Below, one piece after another: positions 1 through 10,753 of a stretch of 64,000 nt of DNA. Numbering within the stretch: position 1 is the stretch's first letter; every line of letters begins with the position of its first letter. The stretch is from Jaminaea rosea (Eukaryota; Basidiomycota; Exobasidiomycetes; Microstromatales): contig NW_020289981.1 in NCBI RefSeq assembly GCF_003144245.1, positions 87,096 through 151,095 on the forward strand. The letters are read 5' to 3'. Under the pieces are notes generated by a model, which searched no databases, was not told where the DNA came from, and saw nothing but the letters and a program-made list of their open reading frames with translations. The position numbers and the translations under genes were made by a program.

Positions 1-41
1 GACCATCATTCTCACAGATATCATGCGGTCTACCCCACAGG

Positions 42-520
42 TCGTTCTCACCTCTCAAGACACCATCGTCGAGGGCAACAAATGTGTCGCCTCGCACGGC
101 ATCTCTCTCACGCCGATGGATTCGACCATCAACGGCTTCCTCGCCCGCAACAACGTCATCGAGGGCGGCGACTGTGGACTGCGCATCAAGGCTCAGACTG
201 GAATGCGAAGCTCAGTGAGCAATGCCTCCTTCGTCTCCAATACACTCACCGACATCAAGCAGTACGGCATCGACGTTCAGTTCAACTATCCGGCTCGTCC
301 TGAGGACGCCGTCAAGTCCTCCTCTAGTATCGAGACCTCCGGCTCAACCATGAGCGGGATCAGCTTCTCCGATATCACGGGCAATGTGCAGGCTGGAGGC
401 TATCCTGTCGCTATCGTGTGCGGAGAGGGTGCCTGCAAAGATTGGAAGTGGGAGGGGGTGAGCATTACAGGCGGGAATAAGTTTCCCTGCGTAGGTGCAC
501 CTGCGGGGGCCGCGTGTTGA
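42..520 (+). CDS. Polygalacturonase-like glycoside hydrolase family 28, C-terminal exon (partial)
   Basis: This is the last exon of a secreted pectin-degrading enzyme of the GH28 beta-helix family; the 5' part lies outside the window. The reading frame contains SHGISL, which corresponds to the catalytic-His G-HG segment of GH28, and then RIKA, which corresponds to the substrate-binding RIK motif. Tandem beta-helix turns follow (NNVIEGGDCGLRIK, SFSDITG). The Cys-rich end (CGEGAC, then a C-to-C pair before the stop) is typical of polygalacturonases. The first residues VVLTSQ align with the segment just after the catalytic DDC. The CAG at 39-41 is therefore read as a splice acceptor and bases 1-41 as the tail of an intron; the ATG at 23 would then not be a start. 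Whether it is endo- or exo-acting cannot be decided from this fragment. Confidence 0.82.
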
Positions 521-1074
521 GCGTGAAGGGGACAGAGGGAAATGCGCCACGCTGGTCGTGCGCCGAAACCATCTCACCTAGCAGCGCATGTCTGTTGAAA
601 TCGATCAATTCTGCCGACGAGGCTTTGTTCAAGCTCATCACCCTGGGTGCGTTTACCGTGTCTTCGCTTTTGACTGCTCTTCGTAGCCTCGTACACATTA
701 CACGCCACTGCTTGGGGGACAAAATGCTCACGCATACCAGCAGCTGCGAACGGTCTCTTCGCGTGAGATGGTGGAGAGAAGGATGAAGCGCACATTCATT
801 GTGAGAAGCGGTCACGTCTCGATCGTGCTTGCGCTCGTGTATCCAGGGGTCGGAGTGGGAGTGAGAAAGCCAAATCTCGCTACGATGTCATCACTTCGTC
901 TCAACTACCTCAGTGGCGTCGCCATATCCAGCAGCACGAGCCACGCTGGCCTCAGTCGTCTTGCCCATTCCCTCCTCGCCACCGCCACCGTCAATCTCTC
1001 GCTTCTTCTGTGCGTCTCACAAGGTCAGCCAACTGGCTCTGGCAAACTTCTCCAATAGGACAGGCAAGCACGCT
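521..1074. other. Intergenic, no gene seen
   Basis: This is the space between the pectinase stop and the stop of the minus-strand small secreted gene, so both genes end into it. Several short open frames exist on both strands, but none has a recognisable product or splice structure. Confidence 0.5.
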
Positions 1075-1448
1075 TCACCTCTTCAGGAGGGCAACATCCC
1101 TGCGGACAAGCTTCTCCACAGACTGGTCCAGGATCCGTGCGTTTGCTGATATTTCGGACGATGCCGGCTTGCTAACGAAGAGCAAATTGTCAGACATGAT
1201 GCGGAGCTGGCAGGGGTTGTGTTGCGTTGAGTGTGCAGTCCTTACCGCGATAGTGTCCTTTTCCACAAGGTGCCCACCAGCCTATGCCAAGGGGGGAGAG
1301 CTTACAAAATGTCAGCTTGCTTGGCCCGCTAGGAAGTGGCGCGCGACGAGCTTACGGTAATGGGGAGGGCGTCGACGATGTAGGCGTTGAAGAACATAGC
1401 GAGTGCCACAGAGGCAGTGAAAGCGGGGCAGAAACGTACCAGCTGCAT
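1075..1448 (-). CDS. Small secreted protein, unknown function
   Basis: I do not recognise this gene, but it has the form of a small secreted fungal protein. Exon 1 (1448..1356) encodes a signal peptide: a Met-Gln-Leu-Val-Arg start, then a hydrophobic core ending near ALPIT. A GTAAGC donor follows at 1355. Exon 2 resumes in phase after the TAG acceptor at 1282 and runs to TGA at 1075. A second intron (1245..1207, 39 nt, GTAAGG...CAG) is possible; it is a multiple of three, so the product is 86 or 99 residues. The mature part is hydrophilic and ends in VRRDVALLKR, with dibasic pairs that a Kex2-type protease could use. There are few cysteines, which is unlike classical Cys-rich effectors. It lies next to a pectinase gene. 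Confidence 0.5.
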
Positions 1449-1899
1449 TGTGGAGTGATTGGTGGGATGTCGGTGGGTGGAGAAGAAAGATAGCGAGGGA
1501 CCGTTCAGCATTTGACGGTACTGCGTGGGCAGCGGGCATCCTCGTATGGTGTCAAGTCGGGTCACATCGCTGGGCATGGTTGACGGTGATTCGAGGCCGG
1601 GCCGCGCCTCCCGAAGTGAGATAGTGGCGGCCGATGCTTGAGCCTCACTATAGAACTGATGGGCGTTGTTCAGCCGCCTTGCAACAATATGCTGAGTGGG
1701 TCAAGGGATGGAAATGAAGTGCTGCCTCGGAAATGCGCGAAATCCATGGCTCGTGCGAGGCTCGTCTTTCCGCCTCGCCTCGCCTCGCGTGGCCCGGTGG
1801 TCTGTCTCGACTTGCCTGACTCGCCCTTTCTTGTACCCTCGACTTCTCAGTCCGCCTTTTGCTGCACCATCCATCTTTCCCCCCTCCTATCCATCAGCG
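1449..1899. promoter_or_regulatory. Divergent promoter region
   Basis: These bases separate the minus-strand small secreted gene from the plus-strand histidine phosphatase, so both promoters must lie here. The part just upstream of 1900 is pyrimidine-rich (C/T runs at about 1840-1890), as is common before fungal start sites. No specific factor-binding site can be supported. Confidence 0.4.
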
Positions 1900-2913
1900 A
1901 TGGTTCCTTCCATCTCGCCTGCAGCCACAAATGGCGCATCCTCCTCCACCTTGTCGACGCAACGTACCCTCCGCGTCCTCCTTGTCCGGCATGGGGAGAC
2001 GGACCATAATGTGCAGGGTATAATTCAAGGGCAGCTAGACACACCACTCAATGCTAGAGGAAGAGCGCAGGCTGCTTTGCTTGGCGAGGCATTGAAAGGG
2101 GAGGAGATCGATGTCGTCTATTCGAGCCCATTGCAAAGGGCTGCTGATGTGAGTGAAACCACAAACCTGCCAGGAGCTCGCTGCAGACAAGCTCTCACAC
2201 TGTACTCTTCACGACTGCGCTCCCTCGCCCAGACGGCAATCGCAATCACCCACGCTCGTCGGGAGACGCACCATCTCCCTGTCCACCCTGACGACCGACT
2301 CAAAGAACGTGCCTTTGGCTCACTAGAAGGACGAAGCTACAAAGGAGGGAAACGTGATTCCATCCCCGGCATAGAGCAGAGCTCTACCCTCGCTGAGAGG
2401 CTGGCCGATTTTTGGCGAGACCTTGTTACTAAGCATGCCCGAGAGGAGACCACCAAGGAGATAACGACGGCGTGTATTGTGGCGCATGGAGCTTCGTTGT
2501 CATCGTTGCTGGGCTGTTTGACTGAGTATTCCGCGCTGGAGGAAGGGGTTAAGCCGAGCAGGTTGTGGAACTGTTCGGTCACTGAGCTCTTGGTGCCACT
2601 GAGCGCGCAGTCGTCGTCGTCGTCGTCGTCGGCAGCAGAGGTTCAGGCGTCGCACCTCTTGGACGACGTCAAGGCTCTGGAAGACGCAAAGGTGCAAGGA
2701 GACGAGGCTACAATCGCAAAGGCGCAGCTGGCTCGTGATGAGGCTTATAGGACGAGGGCGAAAAGTGCTGGCATTGTAATTGTGAGATGGGCAGACGTTA
2801 CCCATCTCGAGGACGAGCCTATTGGAGCACCGAGAGCAAAGGGAGCGCCGGAAGCTTCAGCGACAAAGACGGGCGTGAGCAAGGTGGCTAATGCGGATGA
2901 GGTCAATGCCTAG
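1900..2913 (+). CDS. Histidine phosphatase / phosphoglycerate mutase-like protein
   Basis: The product belongs to the histidine phosphatase superfamily, which removes phosphate through a phospho-histidine; the family includes phosphoglycerate mutases and fructose-2,6-bisphosphatases. The catalytic RHGE lies near residue 35 in LRVLLVRHGETDHN. SSPLQRA follows, then the acid/base-bearing ERAFGSLEG, and the second catalytic His in VAHGASL. Exons are 1900..2148 and 2233..2913. The 84-nt intron (GTGAGT...CCCAG) is in frame and, if read through, would split LQRAAD from TAIAIT. The start at 1900 was chosen because it gives a short N-terminus right before the domain; upstream in-frame ATGs sit in a low-complexity leader. 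The C-terminal 100 residues (poly-Ser, then a charged helix) are outside the domain. The substrate cannot be told from sequence. Confidence 0.85.
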   Translation: MVPSISPAATNGASSSTLSTQRTLRVLLVRHGETDHNVQGIIQGQLDTPLNARGRAQAALLGEALKGEEIDVVYSSPLQRAADVSETTNLPGARCRQALTLYSSRLRSLAQTAIAITHARRETHHLPVHPDDRLKERAFGSLEGRSYKGGKRDSIPGIEQSSTLAERLADFWRDLVTKHAREETTKEITTACIVAHGASLSSLLGCLTEYSALEEGVKPSRLWNCSVTELLVPLSAQSSSSSSSAAEVQASHLLDDVKALEDAKVQGDEATIAKAQLARDEAYRTRAKSAGIVIVRWADVTHLEDEPIGAPRAKGAPEASATKTGVSKVANADEVNA

Positions 2914-2934
2914 AGGAGCAGAGGGAGACCTAGA

Positions 2935-2958
2935 GTAGACGTAGACGTAGACGTAGAC
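2935..2958. repeat. GTAGAC hexanucleotide microsatellite, four units
   Basis: Four perfect copies of GTAGAC lie in the short 3' region between the histidine phosphatase stop and the SEC27 stop. The site is noncoding and is a likely length polymorphism. Confidence 0.9.
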
Positions 2959-3022
2959 GATACCATGCCCCCGTGTTTTTCTCGTTACAATAGACGATTT
3001 TTCATTTCATTCACACACTGAG

Positions 3023-5873
3023 TTATGCCGCTTGCGCCTCCCTCTCAAGGCTAAGTGCATCCGCCCACCCCTCCTCGAACGCCTCCTCGTCTACCTCTGG
3101 ATCGGCAATGCTAGCCGCAATGGCCCTCTGCTTCGGTCGCTTGCTCTTCCCACCCACGCTAGCCTTCCACCTCTTCACAATCCCACTCACAGCGCTAGGC
3201 GCGTACGTGCGAGCAAAGATGGCCGCCTCGGGAAGTCGATCTGCCGATGCCAGGAGCTCGATACAGCCGTGTACGTCGCCGAGCTGAAGGCGGGCAGCAA
3301 AGGCAATGTTCGTAGCGCCGCGAGCGGCTGCTTGCTCTGCCAATTTGGATAGCAGTGTTGCGTCGCTCTTGGTAGTTGCAAGCAGAAGCAGGGCCGGAAG
3401 ATCCTCTGCTCTCGTGAAGCACTCTTCTGCAAGGGGCAGATTCCACTTGGAAAGCGCTGCGTCTCCAATCGTTCTCCATCTGCTCTCCCCACCAGCAACA
3501 GCCGTCCCAGCTCCAGGCGCGTTACGTGCAATCTCTAGCGCCGTGTCGAAGTCGTCCATCCCTACTGCCAGGTCAAAGCGATGGTCAGGGTCAGTGCTGA
3601 CTTGCAGTGCCAGCTTCTCTTGCCCTTGAGACTCGAGGAAGCGGGCAATGCGGTTGCGCTGCTCTGCTGGTACGCGGTCCAGGATCGTGGCTGCTTCGTC
3701 AAAGTCGCTGCGGAGGATGGCGGTTTGGTACTCGATGACCGCGAGGGAGAGGGAGTAGGAGTAGACGGTGAGGTCCTGCGGACGTGAATGCGGTATACGA
3801 CTTGTCAGCAAGGGGCCAGCTATCATTCGCGGGTCACGGCGACGCACCTTGTCCACCAGGTAAACTCTGCCGTGCTGTGGCAGGTAGCCAAGCAAGTAGA
3901 GCTCCGCATCCGTGTGGTTGATCGTATGCGTCTGCTCGCCCACGAGATACTGAATGCGGTGATTTGCGTTGGTGTAGACGAAGCATTCTCCGGTCCACTT
4001 GGCCGTGCGTACGCTTTCTGAGATCTCGGTGATGACGTCGAATGACTGCAGCGGGGCATATGAGGAGTCAGCCTTCAATATCAGCTGGGACGTTGGCACC
4101 GCGCACTCACATCCTCCGCTCCTTGCTCGTCATCCAAATCTCCAGCCTCGAGGTATGCATCGTATGCTGCACGATCGAAACGCAGGATGTAGAAGGAATC
4201 GTCGCTGGTGATTGCTACGAGCTCGTTGGTGCTGGACCAGTGCACGTCCTTGGCCTCGACGTCGATGCGTCGAACAAGCGCGCCCGATTCCCAGTCGTAG
4301 AAGCAGACGAAGCCCTGGCCGATGACACCGAGGAGGGCGCCACCTTTCACGTCTTCGGCCTTGAAGCCTGGGTTGACAAGACCAGAGCGCTCCTGCACGA
4401 GCGAGATAGATAGAGAAACCATGGTCAGTAGGCGATCTCTAGCGTCTCTCACCCCTCTTTCTCGTACCCACCTTGAAGTTGCGGAACACTTTGACATTTC
4501 CGCCCGCTTCTCGTACCGCATACGTGTTGCTGTCCGGCGCCCATGCGAAGCTCAACCCGGGTCCAAAGGCTTTATTCCTCCACGCCAGCGCAGTGTAGAT
4601 GATGAACTCGCCATCACCGCATACGGATACGAAGCGGCCATTCGGGGAATGCTGGAGGGTTTGCGGGAAGACTTCGGTGGTGCCCATTTCGCGATGAGGT
4701 ACAGCCACACGAGCTCCATCCACAAGGGACTCGGGTGACTCAACGGCGGCGACGTTGGCTGCAGCCACTTCTGCCCCCTTTGCCCAAACGACTTTCCCGG
4801 ACCCATCCATGCTGACGCTCGGCTCCTCCTTGCCGAGCTTGACAACAACGGCACCGTGGTCGAATCCAAGACCGATATCGTTGCCCTTGCGGCGGTAGGC
4901 CACACACCATGCTCGCTCCAGTCCATAGTCTAGCGTCGACTCAAGACGGTACGTGTTTGCATGCCAAAGCTTGACCGTCCCATCCTCGGAACCCGAGACG
5001 ATGAGAGGCAGGCTTGGGTGGAAGACGGCGTAGCTGACATTGGATGTGTGCCCGCCAAGCGTCTGGACGCACGACTTGGAGATGTAGTCCCATACCTTGA
5101 TGGTGCGGTCGTCTCCACAGGTGAGGAGGTAGGGCTTGTCACCGCCGTGGTAATAGTCGACGTAGTTGACACCCTTGTCGTGGGCTTCGAGGGTGAAGTT
5201 TGCTTGGTTGGAGCCGAGCGTCCAAATCTTGACTGTTCGGTCGAGGCAGGATGAGGCAAAGGTATTGCTGCGAGATGCGAGGGGTTCGGAGAGGGCTGTG
5301 AGCTGACGTGCTGGCTTTGTGGCATTGCGCGCATACCCACGAATCCTTGGGGTTGAAGGCGAGGTTCATGATGTAGTGCGTGTGGCCCTCGAACGTCTGG
5401 CGATGTGCGGGGAAAGGGATCTCATTGTCAGACGCTGCGTATATGCTGTCCAGTTGACAGTTCCCGCTCACCTGCACGTGCTTCCAGTTCTTGTCAAAGT
5501 CCCATAGTCTGATGGTCATGTCGTCGCTGCCGGTGACGAGGTACGATGCGGTAGGGTGGACAGCCATGCACCTGATATAGTCTGGGTGAGCCTCAAAGGC
5601 AGCCACCTTGTCATGCGTATTGTAGTTGAAGCATCGCAGATGGAAGTCGTCACTGCCGGCGACGAACCAGTTGTTCCTAGCAATGAATTTGACGCATCGG
5701 ACGGGAACCTCTGCGACCTCGAAGGTCTTGAGGAGTGCTCCCGTCTCATAGTTCCAGATGTTGACTTGGCCGCTGTACAAGCCAGCCAGGAGCCATGGTT
5801 CCGTCGGATGGAAGTCGACTGCCTTTACGCGATCGGAGCGCGCAAAGAGCTTGCGGTTGATGTCGAGTAGCAT
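3023..5873 (-). CDS. SEC27: Coatomer subunit beta' (COPI, Sec27)
   Basis: This is the beta' subunit of the COPI coat, which binds dilysine cargo signals and drives Golgi-to-ER vesicle transport in the cytosol. The N-terminus [17 protein letters not shown] is diagnostic of the family. A WD40 propeller follows, with repeats around [36 protein letters not shown] and [12 protein letters not shown]. Next comes the family's middle WD region, and then the alpha-solenoid with [10 protein letters not shown]. Exons on the minus strand are 5873..5472, 5396..5341, 5267..4472, 4392..4111, 4045..3848 and 3775..3023, giving 828 residues, close to yeast Sec27 (889). Two introns use GTGGGT donors; splicing at 5341 restores the expected DSNTFAS junction. 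The protein ends in an acidic stretch and an Ala-rich tail. Confidence 0.95.
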
Positions 5874-6193
5874 CGCGGCGGCAAGCACGAGGGCGGCGGC
5901 AGCGATGCGTGTAGGTGATGGAGGAGCGACGAGGAAGGAGTGAAGTCGTTGCGAGTGATGTCGAGTTGGTCTCGCTGCTCGCTGCATTGCCGTCGTGGCT
6001 CGAGCCAGCCTCGACATGCTTGCCGCCGCGTGGCAGTCTCACTCGCTCGCGTGGCATCACCGACGCCGCTTCCCGTCCGCTGAATGAGCCCAAATTTTGA
6101 CCGAGGGTGGGCGATGGAGCGGGAGCAGCTCGCAATTCCCACCTTCCCAACATATCCATCATCACCACCAACCACCACTGACATCACCACGAG
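5874..6193. promoter_or_regulatory. Divergent promoter between SEC27 and EBP2
   Basis: About 320 bases separate the two start codons, so both promoters must lie here. The stretch just before EBP2 is rich in CA and CAT (about 6130-6190). No defined site can be supported. Confidence 0.4.
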
Positions 6194-7627
6194 ATGCCAG
6201 CTGCAGTCAAGTCTGCAAAGAAGGCAATCGCCAAAGCTGGTTCGAGCTCAAAGGCAGCCGTAGACAAGGCACTCAAGGCTGCTGAGCCACTTGTTCAGGA
6301 CGACGACGATGACGATGAGATGGACAGCGACGAGGATGACTCGGATGAAGACGAGGAGAATGATGGCGTATCGCAAAGGGGCATCGACCGCCTGATGAAG
6401 GCGCTTGGTGAGGACGGATTGGACGAGGCTGACTACGCCGCTCTGGAGGCTATTCGAGCTCAGCGAGGGGAAGACGGCGGTGAGGACGATGAGGACGATG
6501 AGGACGTCGACGAGGACGACGACGAGGACGACGACGAGGACGACGACGAGGACGAGGAGGAAGAAGTCGATGAGGAGATCTCAACTCCTGCAGCTGCGAG
6601 CAAGGACACTCTCGCAGCCAGTCTCGCACGCAGCGGTTTGATCCCTCAAGATGATGACGAGGAAGACGAGGAAGATGAAGAGGACGAAGACGAAGAGGAC
6701 GAGGCAGACGCCGACGCCTCTGCGATCCCAATCGACTCTCTTACAGACAGCGCATACGCCGCCCTCCCGGACACTGTCCGCGCACAACGATTTCACCGCG
6801 AGAAGATCAACAATGGCCCCGCTCTCAACGCCGTACGCGACTCGATTGCACTCGATGGCCCCTCGTCGGCGCCGACCCCAATGCCATGGGTAGAGCACAT
6901 GTCCCTCACTTGGGACCAATCCGTCTCTTTTCTCCTCGAAGAGCAAGGAGCCACAGCATCCGACGACTTGGCGCGCGAGGTCCTCTTCTACAAGCAGGCC
7001 CTCTCCGCCGCCACGACTGGCCGTGCCAAGTGCCTGGCCGCCTCGTTGCCCTTCACTCGCCCACCCGACTTCTTTGCCGAAATGGTCAAGACGGACGAGC
7101 ACATGGAGCGAGTCAGGCAGCGTCTCCTCGACGAGAAGTCCGGCATTGAGGCATCCGAGGAGGCCAAACGTCAGCGCGAGCTCAAGAAGTTTGGCAAGAA
7201 GGTCCAAGTAGAGAAGGGTCTGCAGCGTCAAAAGGAGAAGAGGGAAATGCAGGAGAAGGTGGCTGGTCTCAAGCGCAAGAGGGGTGGCGCTGCTGCTGGT
7301 GAGGGGCAGGAGGGCGACGATGATGACTTTGATATTCGGGTGCAGACTGCGCTGGGGGACGAGGAGGAGAAGGAGAAGCGTCGCGCTGCTGCTTCTCAGC
7401 GTGGTGGACGCGGTGGGCGTGGTGGGGGTAAGATGCCCCGCTCGGCCAGAGATTCAAAGTATGGCTTTGGCGGCAAGAAGCGCTTCAGCAAGAGCAACAC
7501 CAAAGAGAGTACCGAGGGTGGGACCGGCAAGTACTCGGCGCCCTCTCGTGGGGGCCGAGGAGGGCGGGGTGGTAAGGCGGGGCGTGGTAGCAGCAGACCT
7601 GGCAAGAGCAAAAGGCAGGGCCGATGA
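6194..7627 (+). CDS. EBP2: rRNA-processing protein EBP2
   Basis: EBP2 is a nucleolar factor needed for 27S pre-rRNA processing and 60S ribosomal subunit assembly. The intronless frame encodes 477 residues. Residues 1-35 are Lys/Ala-rich, and residues about 36-185 are extremely acidic (long Asp/Glu runs encoded by GAC/GAG repeats at about 6480-6560 and 6650-6710). The conserved EBP2 domain then runs from about 190 to 420: it includes REKINNGPALN, PWVEHMSLTW and FYKQALSAA, and PPDFFAEMVKTDEHM followed by the RQRLLDEK and KKFGKKVQVEKGLQRQKEK segments. The tail is rich in Arg-Gly-Gly and Lys, like many nucleolar RNA-binding tails. The gene converges with ATG3 downstream. Identification is firm from the central domain. 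Confidence 0.93.
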   Translation: MPAAVKSAKKAIAKAGSSSKAAVDKALKAAEPLVQDDDDDDEMDSDEDDSDEDEENDGVSQRGIDRLMKALGEDGLDEADYAALEAIRAQRGEDGGEDDEDDEDVDEDDDEDDDEDDDEDEEEEVDEEISTPAAASKDTLAASLARSGLIPQDDDEEDEEDEEDEDEEDEADADASAIPIDSLTDSAYAALPDTVRAQRFHREKINNGPALNAVRDSIALDGPSSAPTPMPWVEHMSLTWDQSVSFLLEEQGATASDDLAREVLFYKQALSAATTGRAKCLAASLPFTRPPDFFAEMVKTDEHMERVRQRLLDEKSGIEASEEAKRQRELKKFGKKVQVEKGLQRQKEKREMQEKVAGLKRKRGGAAAGEGQEGDDDDFDIRVQTALGDEEEKEKRRAAASQRGGRGGRGGGKMPRSARDSKYGFGGKKRFSKSNTKESTEGGTGKYSAPSRGGRGGRGGKAGRGSSRPGKSKRQGR

Positions 7628-7747
7628 GCGGGCATCTCAGATCACATCGCAATACACAGCATTCAGCACGCGCGCGATCACGAGCAGGACATGCATTGAC
7701 TGAAGTGAGGGTGGGTATGAAAAAGCAATGAAGTGGTAGTGCCGCGC

Positions 7748-9219
7748 TCAAAAGCTCTGCGTTGCATCAATCTCAATGGCAGGCACGATGCTAGCCATGA
7801 ACTTGAGGAAGACCAAGAGGTATTGGTCGACTCGCAGCCCTTCTACCTCGACGAGGCTGGTTGTCGCATCACCGGGCGAATCTGAACTATCCGATGTGGC
7901 AACGGCCGCGCTGCTCGTTGAACGATTGGCGACCTTCTTCATGGCGCCGCCGAGGCCCCACTTCTTCTTCTTGGTACTCGACGTAGGCGCCGCGGCGTCA
8001 TCGACTGATGCCTCCTCGCCTTCACCACCCTGCTGTTGCTTGGTCCTTAGTCGCTTTTGCTCCTCCTTGACGCTAGCGTCCATTCGTTCGATCACCTTGC
8101 GCATGACGCTGGCGTGCTTGCAAGGGTGGACGCTCGCCGTGTTGAGCGTCGCAGAGTGCGGGAAAGGCTCGATGGTGACCGTCTTTTGCGCATAGTCCGA
8201 CGAGATGTCCTCGAAGATCTGCGCGGGCTTAAGCGGCGAGCCGTGCTCATCGTAGCCAACCAGCCACATGCGCGGGGTTTGATAGTACTTGTCGTAGCTA
8301 ATGAGACAGTCGTAGGTACGGACGGAGAGAATGTTGCTGCCTCCGGCTGATGTAGTTGGAGCCGCTTTCGGCGGGGGAGCCAGCGCTGAGGGGTCTTCAT
8401 GCTCCACAACGCCTGCACCTGCCATGGCTTCCTCGTCCTCGTCGTCCATGTCTGGTATATCGCCAACCTCTCCACCATCATCGCGATCGTCGTCATCGTC
8501 GCCCAACGAAGTGCCTGCGATGCGAGATGCCAGATCGTCCTCTTGACCAGCCGTGAGCGAGTCGGCTTCTGGTGGTGCGTCTGGCATGTCCTCAATCTCG
8601 CCCACCTCAGCATTTGACGCCCCTTGACCCTCATCGTCAAGATGCGTGGCCAGCCAATCATCTTCTCCTCCTGCTCCAGTGACGTCGATGCCGTCCTTTC
8701 CCTCGGCGAAGCTGAGTAGTCTTTCGTCAGTCTGCGCAGTTGAAGATGAGGCTGCTCCCTTCCTCTTGGTACCCAAGGCTGCTCTTTCCATCTGACTGAC
8801 TCTGCGCAGGCATGGCACTCCCTTTGATACGAGGTATTGCTTGTCCTTGGGCAGGAAGTCGCGCGTCTTTGATGCGTCGCCCGAGGACCACGACCAGGTG
8901 GGGAACTTGTAGGCTAGGAAATCACCGGCGGCTACAAATTCGTCTGAGCGAGTCGGAGGAGGGGGAGATGGCGGTCAGACGGACGCTGTAGTGATGTCGT
9001 CAGGATCCTCGTGCGACAGGCGACTTTCTCTCACCTGGCGTGATCCTGCCGTGCTCCTTGAACTTGGATTCCCGGAGGACGGGAGCTAGATAGTCCCTTA
9101 CCGCCCAGAAGTGCGTCTGTCCAGAGTGTTGAGGGAGGCAGAGGTGAGCCTAAGCTTGCTATCATGACAGTATCGCCCATCACTCATCGCTCCATCGCAC
9201 CCACCTGAATGGCATTCAT
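7748..9219 (-). CDS. ATG3: Autophagy E2-like conjugating enzyme Atg3
   Basis: Atg3 transfers the ubiquitin-like Atg8 to phosphatidylethanolamine during autophagosome formation. Exon 1 (9219..9205) encodes only MNAIQ. Exon 2 (9116..9035) gives [19 protein letters not shown] and HGRITP. Exon 3 (8943..7748) gives [17 protein letters not shown], then the catalytic E2 fold with [17 protein letters not shown] and the active-site Cys in [10 protein letters not shown] at about residue 307. The C-terminus [19 protein letters not shown] is the normal family end. The length is 430 residues against about 310 in yeast. The extra length comes from an acidic low-complexity insert between about residues 95 and 235 and a Lys/Ser/Ala insert after the catalytic Cys. 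Splice phases (0 after exon 1, 1 after exon 2) join the family motifs exactly. Confidence 0.94.
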
Positions 9220-9429
9220 GTTTGCTCGACGCTGTGATCGTTGGTGGAGGAGAGTGCGAAGTGAAAGTGTGCTTTGTGTCAGACTCTTGGCTGAGTGCAC
9301 AGTCGGGTGATCTGGGCGGACAGGCGGTCCGGTGCAAGTCGGCGCCGTTGGTTGGCCGTCGTCTGTATGCGCTCCTGCCCTTTCCCCCACTCACATCCTC
9401 AATCATCTCATCTCGCGCTACTTTACACA

Positions 9430-10316
9430 ATGGACGAGCTCGCAGAGTACAAGGAGCAGCTCAATCAGGTCAACGAGGCGTTGCAGCTCGATCCGGATAA
9501 TGAAGAGCTCAAGACGCTGCGCGGAGAGCTCAACCAGCTCATTGAGCTGACGCAGTCCCTCCATCCTCAGCACGCCGCCTCGTCATCCAAAGCATCCTCG
9601 TCTTCACCAGTCCCGCCGCCGCAACCACGATCAACAGAGCGCCAAATCAACCTCAAGGCCGGAGATGAGTGCTTGGCCAAATACGCTGTGCGTGAATGCC
9701 CTGGCTAGCCCCAAGTGAACCCTCTCGCTGACAAGCATATACTCACCTCCCCTCCCCGGGCGCTTGCCAGGCCGACGGACGATGGTACCCGGCTCGCATC
9801 ACAGCCGTAAGCGGCTCATCCAAGGACCCTGTCTTCTCGGTCATCTTCAAGGGCTACAACAACACAGAGATGCTCCGATCAGCAGACATCAAAGCCAAGA
9901 GTGGACTCAGCAGCAGCGCAGCCCCATCATCCTCGACGTCCTCACCAGCCCCACCCGCAGCCTCCTCCTCTTCTTCCTCCTCTTCTCAGCCACGGGCCAA
10001 GCAGCTCACAGCAGAAGAGGAAGCTGAGAGAGAGCGACGCCGCAAGCGCAGCGAGAAGAAGTCGGAGCGTCACGAGGCCAAGACGCAGGCTGCGAATCAA
10101 AAGGCCAACTCGTGGCAGAAGTTTGCAAAGAAGGGCGCCAAAAAGGGGTACGGTATCCCTGGTACGAATTCGATGTTCAAGACACCAGATGACCCGCTGG
10201 CAAAAGTCGGCGTCGTGGGCGCTGGCAGAGGAATGACGGGATATGGAGATCGGAGCAAGCACGTTTTCCAGAACGGTCGAGCGGGTGGGAGTGGTGGTGG
10301 TGGCGAGGAGCAATGA
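9430..10316 (+). CDS. Tudor-domain splicing factor, SPF30/SMNDC1-like
   Basis: The protein resembles SPF30 (SMNDC1), a Tudor protein that binds symmetric dimethyl-arginine on Sm proteins and is needed for spliceosome assembly. Residues 1-40 form the conserved N-terminal helix (MDELAEYKEQLNQVNEAL). A Ser/Pro linker follows, and then the Tudor domain begins at AGDECLAKYA and continues as ADGRWYPARI across the intron. The C-terminal part is basic, with the family segment NSWQKFAKKGAKKGYGIPG and KKSMF-like NSMFKTPDDP. Exons are 9430..9687 and 9771..10316, and the product is 267 residues. The intron has a GTGCGT donor and a CTGAC branch site. A Ser run (about residues 155-175) interrupts the linker after Tudor. 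Confidence 0.88.
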
Positions 10317-10753
10317 GGCAAGGCCAGGCAAAAGGGCACTCGAATGGCTCAGAAGTAGACGATCTGAGCTGAATACCTTCTTTCCTCCCCTCATCATTAC
10401 TCGGCAGCCTCCAGACCGGCGACGAACATGCAGAGCTTCATCCGACTGGCGCATCATACTTCACGTCAAGTGCAGGTCTGTCAAGCAGGCCTTGACGCCT
10501 CGTAGTCTAGCTAACAAGCATACTTCGTCTCCCACTCCGTTTCATCCGTCGGCATCTACGGACTCGTTGTTGAGATTAAATTAACAAAGGCGAGAGCGAG
10601 AATGCCCAATATCAGACATGACAGCGTGGGAGCGACGCGCAAGCGCAGCCGTGGTGGATGTGAATGTGTGAGTGAAGATCCAAATGGGTATCGTGTATGA
10701 ATGAATCGAAAAGCGACGGCGTGTGGGTGGTGGTGACGAGGCGTCGTACAATC
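10317..10753. other. Convergent intergenic region
   Basis: The SPF30-like gene and the BLUF gene end into this region from opposite sides. I see no credible open frame, tRNA or repeat here. Confidence 0.45.

Noticed and set aside
6581-7231. A 216-codon minus-strand frame inside EBP2
   Set aside because: It is antisense to the conserved EBP2 domain; the Val/Leu-rich stretches mirror acidic codons on the coding strand.
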